Positions 1-13,400 of a stretch of 64,000 nucleotides of DNA are shown here, piece by piece. Made by a program: the position numbers and the translations under genes. The notes beneath the pieces were generated by a model, which worked only from the letters and a program-made list of their open reading frames with translations, had not been told where the DNA came from and ran no database searches. The stretch is taken from the NCBI GenBank assembly GCA_903813345.2, contig CAIIXF020000001.1:8561098-8625097 (forward strand). The letters are read 5' to 3'. The DNA comes from Owenia fusiformis. Taxonomy: Eukaryota > Annelida > Polychaeta > Sabellida > Oweniidae. Within the stretch, counting starts at the first letter, position 1; the number at the start of each line of letters is the position of its first letter.

Positions 1-3000
1 TACGTGGTCAAAATGAGGATCATATAAGAAAATTGAATGTTTCTAATGAAAAATATGACAAACTGAGTAAATCTTCAAATGAAAAAATTACTACTTTAGA
101 GACAGCCCAGCATAAACTTGAAGCTTCAGTTTCGGATCTTGAAGATGTTAATAAGGACAATTTGAGACACATTGGTGAATTAACAAATACAATAACAAAC
201 TATGAATCAATGAAAGTTACAATGGAACAGAAAATTGAAGTATTACACAGTGAAAAGGCAGAATTTGAAAGTGTATCTGCAAAGCTATCTAATGATTTAG
301 CTGATCTTCAACAAGAATATAGTCAAATGCATGAAGTTAAGGATACTGTGACAAATGAACTTCATGAATCTGAACAAATCAACCAAGAAATCAAACAGAA
401 GATTGAACAATTAACACACGAGTTGAATGAGCGTGAAAAGTCAGTTGAACGTGACAAAGGTGAATATAGTGACCAGATTAGCACCATGGAGGCCAAATTA
501 TCCAGTCTCGATGAAACAATTGCTAAAAGGACTAAAGAAAATGAAATATTGATATCAGAAAAAGATAAATTGATGGGTGAACATCAGGAAAGTGTTCTTG
601 CCAATCAGGAAAGTTTACATAAGATCTGTACTCTTGAGGAATCCCTGGCTAGCAAGGAAGTGACAATTGGTATGTTAGAACAGCAACTGAGTGGACTCAA
701 GGGTACATTAGAAAGTATGGAGAGTGGAGCTGATGATATTGACTCAGGAGAGGTAAGTGTATGTGATGTAATGAATTCCCAGTTTGTTTCTTATTTTAGG
801 CCTTCTTAATTGCATTGGCACTTGGCAGTGGTTTGTTACCATGGATGCTTAATTCCAAAATCTTAAAAAAACTACTTATGTAAAAAATGAATCAAACAAG
901 CAAAAATTTATATACTCAGTAGAATTTCATAAGAATTGATCTATAATTTCCTTAATTTACCTTTAAAAAGATGCATATAATGATATGTTTGCAAAAATAG
1001 TGTATGTTATTTTTAATTTGATAATTTGCAGTTGTAAATTTGAAGTGTGCCCATGGGTGCTCAAATATTGGGCTTTAAATCCACTTTTCTAAAAGATAAC
1101 ATAATTCTGCAATCTGCATACAATTCTTTAGGCTTCTCATGTTAGAATAATTAAGGTTTCCAAAATTAGTGTCTTTAGTCTTTTTAAGCTTAAATCCTCT
1201 GGAGTCTCTACAGACGCAGATCAACATTCTATCCAAAATGGCCAGTGGCCACCACAACTCCATTACTATATTGAGCTAGTCAGTTTTATGTTCTAGAACT
1301 CGAGGACTCGGAACTTCATTACATGCATTCATTTTAAGCTTCTCTAGATAACCTCTTATATTGTTTGAATAAACATTGCATTATCTTGTTATAAAGTCTA
1401 CAGACATTTTCTTTGCATTATTGGTATAGTTTTGATCTCACAATACAATTGTATCCAGCATTATTGTAAGTTAATGAGCTTATGTTTCTGCTGAATATAT
1501 GTGATTCCAACGTCCTGGTATCATAGACTTAATCCAACTAGTGAATTGACCTAAAATGAGTCAGTCAATAGGTCCCATAATTGTTGAAAATATTTTCCAA
1601 TTTTATTTTTTCACATAACGCCATATAGCTTGAATGTGAAACATGAATTATTCTATAATGATTTCATGAAACAGTGATATTCTTATTGAACTTACATTCC
1701 AGCTTAATGGAGTAGAAACAAATGGTAATATGGGTGATCGGTTGAAACATATTGTGGCTGATAGGAAGTTGTTACGTGGTCAACTTACAGCAATGGAGAC
1801 CCAGAATTCAACTCTCTCACTACAAATTCAACAATTGGAGAAAAAGGTAAGGTTTAAAATGAACTTGCCTTTTGTATTGAATGGTGTGGTGCGACAATGT
1901 ATTTTTAGAATTAGCAACATTTTTATGAATATTTGTCAGGTGAAAGTCAAATATACAAGATTATTCAAACCAAAAGGCATTTTATTGGAAATGTTTAAGT
2001 AAAAGACCCATTTTCCTTCTGAATATTTAAAAAGAATTCACATACTAGTGTACTTAAGGACTTTATTTGAAGAATACTTAATTTAGTCTTTATTTCATAT
2101 GAAAAAATCACTCAATATTATATGGCTTAAATTTTCCTAAATCACTACATGTACTCTGTATTTTTCCTGCCTATACTTTCCAATTTTAACTTTACATTTA
2201 ATTTCAACTTAGATAACTTCAATGGTAGATGAATCTAATGAGATGTTGAAGGAGTATACCAAATTAAAAGGAGTGGTAGAAACTATGCAGTCCTCTGAGA
2301 GCAAACTAAATGTGAAGCTCACAGAGATGGAGTCACTGATCGAGTCTAAAGATGAGAGCCTTGTCCAATGTGAGAGCCAGAAAGTGCAGTATCAAAATGA
2401 GCTGGAGCAATATAGGACACAACTGGAGGGTTAGTTTTAAAAGGTTTTGTTTAGGTGGACAAAACTTGAATCTATTTGCATGTGAAGTCAATTCAAACCT
2501 ACCTGTTAAAGTGAATGATTGAGATCACTCATTCATCTTTGCCTGTCTTAATCTTAAAATCACTTGATGTAATGTACAAATTATTTGGGAAACTATTGAT
2601 GAGTACTTTCCTTTGGACTTGAGAGAAGTGATATTACAGTATGAACAATCTGCTCATATAACACAAAATCACATTTTAAATAGGAACCTTGCACATATCA
2701 TTATCATATGTTGAACATGCATTTTGCACCTGGTTGACACACTTCTTATGGATTCATTATGTTTGTTGAATTTACAGAGTCCAAGAAGACCATTGACTCT
2801 CTGGGTGATTCAAAGAAGCGTTTGATTGAGGAGAATGAGTTAACACAGACAATGCTATCAGAGGCCACCACCTCCAACCAGGACCTACAAGGCAAAATGG
2901 CTGCTACAATAGAAGAGCACAATACAACTGTGAAACAAATACAAAAGCAGCACCAAGAAGTCCTAGCAGAAAAACAGTGCAAGTTTGAAGAGCTGGAAAA

Positions 3001-4451
3001 GAAAAATAACACTGAAAATGAGATTTTAAAAACTTCTATCCAAACTCTTGAGAAACAAGTCAGTGATAAAGTGAAAATGATTAGTGGACTTGAAATCGAG
3101 TTGAATGAGAAGAGTGAAGCTTTTACTGAACTGCAGAAGGAAATTGGGAATTTATCGAATGAGTCTGGCAATATTAATGAAATGTGCAATAAACTGAAAC
3201 TTGAAACAGAGAGTCTAAATGAGACAATAAAAAAACAAAATGAAGAAAACACAGAACTCTCTTCAAAGTATACTGATGTATCTCAGCAGTTACAGGAAAC
3301 ATGTGCCAAGGCAAACCTTATTGAATCTGAGAGACAGAAAAGTGAAAGCCACAACCAAACAACAATTAATGAGTTACAAAAAGAATCAGAGGCAATGAAG
3401 TCAAAACTCTCGGGGATGGAAACAATCAAAACTGAACTTGAAAATAAAATTATAAACCTTCAAGACAATGTTGATACCATGGGAGAAACTAAAAACACAA
3501 TGCAATCTAGAATATTAGAAATTGAAAATGAAAACAAAGAACTTATTTCAAACAGAGAAGCCTTAGATCAGGATATTGAAGATCTCAGAAATGCAAACTC
3601 TGAGCTTGAAAATAATGTAACTAACTTGAATACTCTCATAAAAGACAGCAATGATGAAAATGACAAACTGAAATCTGATCTCAATGATAAATGTGGTGAA
3701 ATATCCGAGCTCAATGAGGAACTTTTAACTGCCAAAGACAATTGTAATAAATTGAAACTAGAAATTTCAGAAATGAATGCTACTCAACAAAACTGCAGTA
3801 TCGAGTTATCTGAGAAAGAAATATCATTTGAGAAACAGCAAAATGATCTCCAAAATGAAATCAAACAATTGTCTGAAAAAATCACTGAATCTGAAATGGG
3901 ATTAGAGGAGAAAAGTAAATTAATTGTAAGTCTTGAGGGTGAAAAGTGTTCTCTGCTAGAGTCCGTAAAAACTCTCGAGCAGAAAATTTTGGACCAGCAA
4001 ACAGAGATGTCATCACAGGCGAATGACCTACAGAATGTAAGAGAAGAATTGAAATCAGCAAAGAATCTAACAGAACAAGAAATTAAAGGACTGAAGTTCC
4101 AGCTGAGCTCTGAGAAGATGCAATATGAAACAGCCTTGAAGGTTAGTAACAAGCCATTATGTTATCTTTAGACAGAAATGAAAATGTAATTTTTTGCATT
4201 ATACAGCATTGCTCCTTTAATTGTGTGAGGTATTGGGCTTTTATAGGAATGCATACATTTGCTTCCCGTTTTGTCTATTTTAGAGTGGACAGCTACTCAA
4301 TATTGTAACTTGTTGGAGTGCTTTATTTCAGGATCTTGTTCGTACCAAGTCTCATGCTGCATCAATACTAGAGAGGCTTCACCGCCAGGATAAATCAATC
4401 AAAGATTTTAGAATAGACCTCCTTGCTATGAAGGGGGCCCACTCAGAAATG
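1..4451 (+). CDS. FYCO1: FYCO1 coiled-coil exons 1-5 of the visible part
   Basis: These five exons (<1-752, 1703-1846, 2213-2429, 2778-4141, 4332-4451) code for about 865 residues with almost no Pro or Cys and dense Glu, Lys, Gln, Asn and Leu, as in a long parallel coiled coil. The frame is open from the first base of the window, so exon 1 is truncated by the window edge and not by a start codon. Exon 4 is the largest, 1364 nt. Junction phases are 0, 0, 1, 0 and 0. The motif LRGQ occurs in exon 2 and apparently at the window start, which fits internal duplication of coiled-coil segments. In the family this rod separates the RUN domain from the FYVE/LIR tail and carries the kinesin- and Rab7-binding region. 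Confidence 0.9.
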
Positions 4452-7400
4452 GTAGATCATTGTGCAGTTCTGATAAAAATTGCATTGCTTTATCATTTCA
4501 TGGATAACAATAATAATAGGCACAAATTGATTTCTAGGGTTCCATTTCTTATACTTTCAAAATTTGGGGAAAATGATGCTTTTTCATTGGCCCTGTCATT
4601 TATTTAACAATTTAAATTGCAATAAACAAAATATATTGTATAGGAAACTACATATTATCTGCATTATGGATATGTATACTTACAGTACAAGAAACAGAAC
4701 TCCTTCATGACTGATAAATTTAGGGAAAAATGGAGAAAAATGAAAAGCTGAAATGAAAATGAATCTAAAAGCATTAAAAGAAGCAACACCCAATAAGTTA
4801 TATATCATTTTGAAGGGCTGGACCCATGCTTTATGTTTTTTGAAAAAATATGTGTATATGCAAATGAGATAGTGTCATTGTGACATCATAATTCAAGATG
4901 GTGCAGTTGGATTTTTTTCAAAATGGAATTATTTAATCAATTAATCTTTTATTGAGACTTCAATTCAAAAATCTGAAAACGCAGAATTATAGATCTTTTT
5001 ATGCTGATTCCAGTGGTATTTGTACCATGACATAACTCCTACAAATAAATTTTTTAGAGCTTCGAGACTGCAAATTCTCGGAAAATCCCTATGGCGATTT
5101 AACATGGGATTTTATCGTTTTCGCAATTTTTCGCGCGCTCACCAGCTTCGGATCACTGTAACTTTGGAAATACTAAACGAAAAGTCATGAACTTTTTTTT
5201 AAAATGTTTGTACAGACTTCAAGATTAAATAAATTGATAAATCATGCATTTTTATCATCAGGGGTCCCTTGGAGACCCCTTAGAACAAAATCGATCATAT
5301 ATGATCGATTTTGTTTATTGCTATTCTAAGGGGTCTCCAGGGGCCTCATTTCAATAAAATTGCAAGAATAATGCATTTTCTAAAAGTATGGACCATTAGG
5401 AACATTTTAAAAAAAAGATTGTTTGAATCTGATGACTCTGTGCAAAGTTAGAGGCACTTGAATCTGACACGTCGCGAAAAAACATCGAAAACAATAAAAT
5501 CCCATGTTAAATCGCCATAGGGATTTTCCGAGAATTTGCAGTCTCGAAGCTCTAAAAAATTTATTTGTAGGAGTTACGTCATGGTACAAATCCCACTGGA
5601 ATCAACATAAAAAGATCTATAATTCTGCGTTTTCAGATTTGTAAATTAAAGTCTCAATAAAAAATAAAATGCTAACATAATTCCATTTTGAAAAAAATCC
5701 AAATGCGCCATCTTGAATTATGACGTCACAATGACACTATCTCATTTGCATATTCACATTTTTTTCAAAAAACATAAAGTATGGGTATAGCCCTTCAAAA
5801 TGACATATAACTTCTTGGGTGTTGCTTCCTTTTCTTGCTTCTAGATTCATTTACATTTAAGTTTTTCATTTCTGCCCATTTTCCCCCAAATTTTCAGTCA
5901 TGAGAGAGTTAAAACAAAAAATTGGGCCTCTATTACAAGAATAAGAACTGGTGCACTCAAATTGTGTGAATTTGGAGGGAAAAGAGTGCTGTTTTCATGG
6001 ATCATTCTCTCAGATTGATAGTTTGATTTGATTTGTTTCAGCTTCTGAATGACTTGTCTGCTGCATTAGCATATATTTGCTGATAACATAGAACATAATA
6101 ATGCATTTGAATGTCTCACCATTTATTATGTCACCACTTCTATGTCACCACCAGAAGTGGTGACATATTGTTATAGTCTCTAACTTTATTATGGATGGTG
6201 TTTGGCAGTTGGTGTTTGGCATCTGTAACAGCATTCGGTGTCTGCAACAGCAGTTGGCTTCTGTAACTATTGATAGGTGGTGACATTTTGCATGTTAATG
6301 CCTTGTTAAATTGTTTGTTTTCTCACCATTTATTTGAAGGTTTATTTAATTTTTGTTATATCTGTTCATTTGTTTATCTTGTATACTATAATTGTATTTT
6401 TTATTTTTATGTATTGTATTTTGCATTTTTGTTAGGTTCAGTTTATGTTTTGTATATGTTTCCTTAGTACACTGCAATGACTGCATGCTTTCCTGCTTCA
6501 CAAATTTAGTTGTCCTCTCACCCAAGTGTACATTTGATTATTATTTGCTAACCCTTACACAAACAAGCCTTATATCTTTGTGATTATAATAGTACGATTT
6601 CAATCATAAAAACATCAATAGAGTAATTAATCAATGATTGAAATAATGTGAAACATGGAATGACTAAAATGAGTATATCATTTGGAAAGTGTATATCATA
6701 AAGGACTCTTTTGTAAAGGTTATCTTGTGCTTTCTTATGTTACCCTTTGGACTTTGTGTTGATATGCTGACCCCATCACTTGCTTTACCTCCCACTACAG
6801 GGTTACCTGGAGCAGAATGTGGATATCAGTAGTATGAATGAGAAGATGACAGACCAAGAGCAAATCATTGAGACTCTTGAAATGGAGTTGGAAGAGATCA
6901 GGACTGAAAGGTCTCTGGAACAAGATAGACAGTGGAGAGAGGTAACCAAACACAAATAATATCTTATACCTTATTTGTACATAAGGGTGTTTCAGGTTGT
7001 CAGCAGCTCACCAACACCTCCAATCTGATCCATCTGTTAAGAAATTTCACATTAGGCTATTGATTAAAATTGATTTAAATAATGAAATGGAAAAACCTGT
7101 TCTGAGCACCTATCCAGCACATATATTGCTTCCAACTTATATCAGGGACTACAAATTTTATGTCTCTGCTTTGCCCATGCTTTTAAATCACTAGCAATTC
7201 CTACTTGCCACACAGAATTATGGAATGTTGGACTCCATATATGTCTTATGTGAGTACACATGTAAGCCTGTGAATACAAGGTATATTGAGTATGTATGTA
7301 ACTATAGTACTATCATAGATAGCTTGAATGACACACTTATTTTGTTTATAGCTGGAAGATCTTAGGAGTCTTGTCTCCTCAAGAGATGAGGAATGCAGGA

Positions 7401-10400
7401 TGCTGAACGAAGAGCTAAGAAGGGTAAATATTATACTTTCTTTAATGCTTATACTGTACATGTACATATACCACAAATTGGCCATGTCACTGACAACAAA
7501 CTGGCCAATTGGAGAAGCATTTTTGAAATAAACTAACTCTGAGTAGAAATGTGACTTAAAGTGTCTATTAGAATGATATAATTATTTCGTAAGAAAATAT
7601 GAATTGACATGTACTGCAAGCTAAATTCATTTTGTTATGTCCCCACCACATAGTGTGGGGCCATATTGTCGGCCTAGGCGCGTCCGTCTGTCCGTCCGTC
7701 TGTCCGTCCGTCTGTCCGTACGTCCGGGAGTTTTCTCCAAAACCGCTACAGATATCACCTTCAAATTTTCAGGGATAACTTATGAGTGCATATAGATGTG
7801 GATGAAAAAATTTTAACTCGATACCTACTTCCTGTCGGCCATTTTGAAGTCAAATGCTAAAATCCTTGTCTGCAAACTTTAAGAAAAATGGCTTCACAGT
7901 TGCTTTTAAAACTTTAACATCTTGTTCAGCTCACTTCATTCTAGATCTGATTAGGTTTTGGACCTGTTAGCTCAGTCATGTCAGCCATTTTGAATGTCTT
8001 AAGAAAAGTTAGCGCACGATAATACTTTGTATCATATTGAATGGTGTTTTTGACTTTTCATACTTTAACTATTTAGTAGCTTTATAAATAATTTCACATG
8101 TACTTTGTTGTAAAAGCCTATGTTATTGTTAACAGTAGTTATATTTGATAATTTTGTAAGAAGAAATCAGCAAAAACACATAATCACTTTTTTATTGTCG
8201 GCCATTTTGGATTTTTCCGTCCTAAAATCTTGTCAGTAAAGTCTTGTCTACGTGTTTTCAGGTGAACCGTTTGGTGGATCAATTTCAAATTTTCAGGGAT
8301 GATTCTTAGTATAAAAATCTAGATCTGATTTGTTTTTTGGCATTCTGGGTAAATGTCAAGGCAGCCATTTTGGATTTTCCGTCCTAAAATCTTGTCTGTA
8401 AAGTCTTGTCTACGCGTTTTCAGGTGAACCGTTTGGTAGATCAATTTCAAATTTTCAGAGATGATTCTTAGTATGAAAATGTAGAACTGATTAGTTTTTT
8501 GGCAATCATGGCAAATGTCAAGGCAGCCATTTTGGATTTTCTGTCCTAAAATCTTGTCTGTAAAGTCTTGTCTATGCATTTCCAGGTGAACCGTTCTGTA
8601 GATCAATTTCAAATTTTTAGGGATGATTCTTAGTATGAAAATCTAGATCTGATTAGTTTTTTGGCATTCTGGATAAATGTCAAGGCAGCCATTTTGGATT
8701 TTCCGTCTTAAAATCTTGCCTGTAAAGTCTTGTCTACGCGTTTTTAGGTGAACCGTTTGGTAGATCAATTTCAAATTTTCAGGGATGATTCTTAGTGTGA
8801 AAATCTACATCTGATTAGTTTTTTGGCATTCTGTGTAAATGTCATGGCAGCCATTTTGGATTTTCTGTCCTAAAATCTTGTCTGTAAAGTCATGTCTACG
8901 CGTTTTCAGGTGAACCATTTGGTAGATCGATGTCATATTTTCAGGGATGATTCTTATAATGAAAATCTAGGAACAGATTAGTTTTTTGACATTCTGGGTA
9001 AATGTCAAGGCAGCCATTTTGGATTTTCTGTCCTAAAATCTTGTCTGTAAAGTCTTGTCTACGCGTTTTCAGGTGAACCATTTGGTAGATCGATGTCATA
9101 TTTTCAGGGATGATTCTTATAATGAAAATCTAGGAACAGATTAGTTTTTTGACATTCTGGGTAAATGTCAAGGCAGCCATTTTGGATTTTCCATCCTAAA
9201 ATCTTGTCTGTAAAGTCTTGTTTACATGTTTTCTAGTTAACTGTGTGACGGATCAATTAAAAATTTTCAGGGGTGGTTCTTAGTTTGAAAATCTAGAACT
9301 GACTAAATTTTTGGCATTCTGGGTAAATTTTAAGGTGGCCATTTTGGATTTTCCGTCCTCAAATTGTGTTGGTAAAGTCTTGTCTACTCATTTTCAGGAT
9401 AACCATTTGATGGGATCACCCATTGGTGGGGACATTTTGTACACATTTGTGTTCTTGTTTTAGATTAACACAATATTAGATGAGGAGAGAAACTTGGTAT
9501 TGAAATACAAGGTAGGTAAATGTTTAGTAAAATTTTCATGCCTTTTGTATAAGAAATTCCACAAGGAGAACAAACAGCATAAATGTTTTGAAACTTTTTT
9601 GGTGTTTGGCTACATTCGAATTTAACATAAACAGTATTGCTGAAAACCACCAATTACCATCAAAAGGAAAAAAATATAATAGAGTATCCCATGATTTTCC
9701 TATGTGAGTTGTTTTTAGTAAACGATTTGCTGTAGCCATGAAAGGTCTGACACTGGTTCTTATACAGAAAGGTATTGCTTTTATTTCAGAATGAACTAAC
9801 TAGTGCCATGAAAGAGAATGAGGCAGAGAAGACAACCATGAGATCCGACATGGTAGAAATGCAGAAAAAATTGGTCAAGTTACTGAGGTAAAATCAACTC
9901 AAAGCCCTACAACATAATGTAGACTTACCCTGAGGCTTTACAATGGAGAATATTGATGTGGAAATAAAGCACAATCAAAGTAAAACATGTGTATCCGGTC
10001 ACCTCTTTATTCCTTATACCTCTCTGTGTGAACATTTTGGTCCAATTTTTATTCTATCATCAATGGTTATATAAAGAAACTTAATATTTGAACACCTGTT
10101 AATCTGAACACATTTGGCTGGTCCCAGTGTTGTTCTGATGAGTCAGGTTTAACTGTACACCTACAGTGTTTGTTACAGAGTAAAATTGTATTATGCATGA
10201 TTAGAAATACAGCATTGATAAAATGTAATTGTATGTTATATAGGGAGAAAGACAATCTTTGGCAAAAGACTGACAAGTTGGAGTACATGCAGAAGGTAAA
10301 GGCCAGTGATAAATGGATGGATGACAAAGAAGTTCCAAGTTGCATGAACTGCAACTCAGATTTCTCTCTCATGCTAAGAAGGGTAAGAATTACTCCAATG

Positions 10401-13400
10401 TATATATTATTAGAAGGTTATGTGGCTACTCAGAAGAACATGTCCATTATTCAAACTCAGTTTTGATTTTGTTGTTGAATATCTTATTGTAGGAATATGT
10501 ACATGTAATTGTTTGAATAGCACTACATAGTTTCACCCAAATAATATAATGAAGATATGCTTTCAATTTACTTGGATGTTCTGAGTGTTGCATATTTAAT
10601 ATTCATTACTTCATTGCAGCATCATTGCAGAATGTGTGGCCGTATATTCTGTTACAACTGTTCAAACAACTGGACCCTCACTCCACAGAGCAGGTTTGCT
10701 TCACTTATACCATATAGAGAAAGTAGCAAAATGAAAGATTCTTGTAATTCATCTGTTCTCAATAATTCTCCATAATGATGCTTTGGAATTTGCCAATATA
10801 CTGCTATTAATTCTATTATTGTATTGTTACTGTTGTTTTCAATGATTTCTCCCAAATAGTTTTATACTGTATTTGTTTAAAACTTTTTACATCACCACCA
10901 CAAGTGGTGACATAATCTTATAGTCTCCCAACTTTTTTATGCATGGGATTTGGTGGTTGGTGTTTGACATCTGTAACAAACGACATGTGATGACATTTTG
11001 CGTGTTAATGCCTTGTATAATTTGGTGGTTTCTTTCTCAGCAAGAAGATCCGAGTGTGCAATGATTGCTTTATGAGCCACAGTGAGCTGAGGGAAGAGAA
11101 GGCTCCCAAAGATGGGGAAGAGGGTGAGGAGGCAGAGGGTGAATTTGAACAATCCATCCAATTACCACACAAACGTAGTCCAAGTTGGAAAGCACCTGAT
11201 GGTCAATCTGACCATTCATCCTCACTCACTGGTAATTAAGTGGATTAGTGAATTCCATATTCTGTAGTATAATGTAATACTTTTGTTGCAAGTTACAATT
11301 TTAGATTATTAAATTGCAACACAAATTTTCAATTTATGGTAAAAGGTTTTTATGTCACCACCAAAAGTGGTGACATATTGTTATGGTCTCCGTTTTTTTT
11401 GCGACGGCGGTTGGTGTCCGGCGGTTGGCGTCCGGCGGTTGGCGTCCAGCGTCTGTAACAATTTCTTACAACTTCCTATAACTTAACAAATACTGTTTAG
11501 ACTGACTTCAATTTTTTTCTAAATCATCTACATGTTCTCAGAGGTTCAAATCTGACTTTAGATTTGACATTTGACCTTCAATGACCTTCTCAAGGTCAAA
11601 AAGGTCTTTTTTCAACTTGCTTCACATTGACTAAATTTTTTTTCAAAATCATCTACATGTTCTCAGAAATTCGAATCTGACTTTAGATTTGACATTTGAC
11701 CTTCAAATCTGACTTTAGATTTGACATTTGACCTTCAATGACCTTCTCAAGGTCAAAAAAGGTCAAAAAGGTCTGTTTTCAACTTGCTTCAAATTGACTA
11801 AATTTTTTTTTCAAAATCATCTACGTGTTCTCAGAAATTCAAATCTGACTTAGGATTTGACTTAAGATTTGACATTTGACCTTCAATGACCTTCTCAAGG
11901 TCAAAAAAGGTCAAAAGGTCTTTTTTCAACTTGCTTCAAATTGACTAAATTTTTTTTTCAAAATCATCTACATGTTCTCAGAAATTCAAATCTGACTTTA
12001 GATTTGACATTTGACCTTCAATGACCTTCTCAATGTCAAAAAAGGTCAAAAAGGTATTTTTTCATCTTGCTTCAAATTGACTAATTTTTTTTTTCAAAAT
12101 CATCTACATGTTCTCAGAAATTCAAATATGACTTAAGATTTGACTTGAGATTTTACATTTGACCTTCAATGACCTTCTCAAGGTCAAAAAAGGTCAAAAA
12201 GGTCTTTTTTCAACTTGCTTCAAATTGACTAATTTTTTTTTCAAAATCATCTACATGTTCTCAGAAATTCAAATCTGACTTTAGATTTGACATTTGACCT
12301 TTAATGACCTTCTCAAGGTCAAAAAAGGTCAAAAAGGTCTGTTTTCAACTTGCTTCAAATTGACCAAATTTTTTTTTCAAAATCGTCTACATCTTTTCAG
12401 AAGTTCAAATTTGACTTTACAAGTTCTCAGAAGTTCAAATCTGACTTTAGATTTGACCTTTGACCTTCAATGACCTTCTCAAGGTCAAAAAGGTCTTTTT
12501 TTCAACTTGCTTCAAATTGACTAATTTTTTTTCAAAATCATCTACATGTTCTCAGAAGTTCAAATCTGACTTTAGATTTGACATTTGACTTTCAATGACC
12601 TTTTCAAGGTCAAAAAGGTCTTTTTTAACTTGCTTCAAATTTACTTAATTTTTTTTTCAAAATCATCTACATGTTCTCAGAAGTTCAAATCTGACTTTAC
12701 ATTTGACCTTCAATGACCTTCTCAATGTCAAAAAAAGTCAAAGAGGTTTTTTTTCAACTTGCTTCAAATTGACAAATTTTTTTTAAAAATCATCTACATG
12801 TTCTAAGAAGTTCAAATCAAACCTTCTTAAGATCAAAAGGTATTTTCCAACTTGCTTTAAATTGACCAAATTGTTTTAGGTGGTGACATTTTGTCATGTT
12901 AATGCCTTGTTTATTGTTGTTATTCATACATTGTAAAAGCAGAATTGGACCCTCAATTGGAAAATGATGTGATAAATGATTTTCCATTTCCTTATACTTC
13001 TACAACCAAGTTATTCTAAAAAGTCAGTCATTGTGTAGATAGCGATTGTGTTGAAAATAAAACCATGAGATAGAACAAGAAAATAGCCTTGAAATGCTTT
13101 TATTTGAAGCTTCTAGCTCAATTTTGAAGGAAGTTGCATCAGTTTTTGTAAAATTCAAAATATTGGCTTGCTTATGACACAATCGCACTAGTAGATCGCA
13201 CCCCCCTCCCGACTGAAAGGTGGCTACGTACCTGCAGTTTAGTCTAATGCATATGAGCATATGTACCCTTCTTTATTACAGCTGAAAGCACCACAAGCAC
13301 AGAGGAGCTTGAAGCCAGTGTAGGAGAGGATGCCTCAATTATTGACACTGAAACACCAGCTCCAGAGAATTCTGTGTAAGTCCACATGGAGATAAAGATG

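Noticed and set aside
2746-4152. Minus-strand open frames of 168 and 122 codons opposite FYCO1 exon 4
   Set aside because: They are antisense shadows of coiled-coil coding sequence: Glu/Lys codons read as Phe, Ser and Leu on the other strand.
7682-7728. GTCCGTCT repeats as a CRISPR-like array
   Set aside because: It is an 8-bp simple repeat without spacers, in an animal genome.
8319-8612. Minus-strand open frame of 97 codons
   Set aside because: It lies in the 162-bp satellite and its peptide repeats with the array.
1-11231. EEA1 instead of FYCO1
   Set aside because: EEA1 also has a long coiled coil and a FYVE domain, but ends there. Here the frame continues through an LIR-like motif and a GOLD domain, as in FYCO1.
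6128-12911. TGTCACCACC elements as Helitrons
   Set aside because: The terminal hairpin and captured arrays are suggestive, but I see no CTRR 3' end, no 5' TC or A/T insertion rule and no Rep/helicase remains, so I left the family unclassified.
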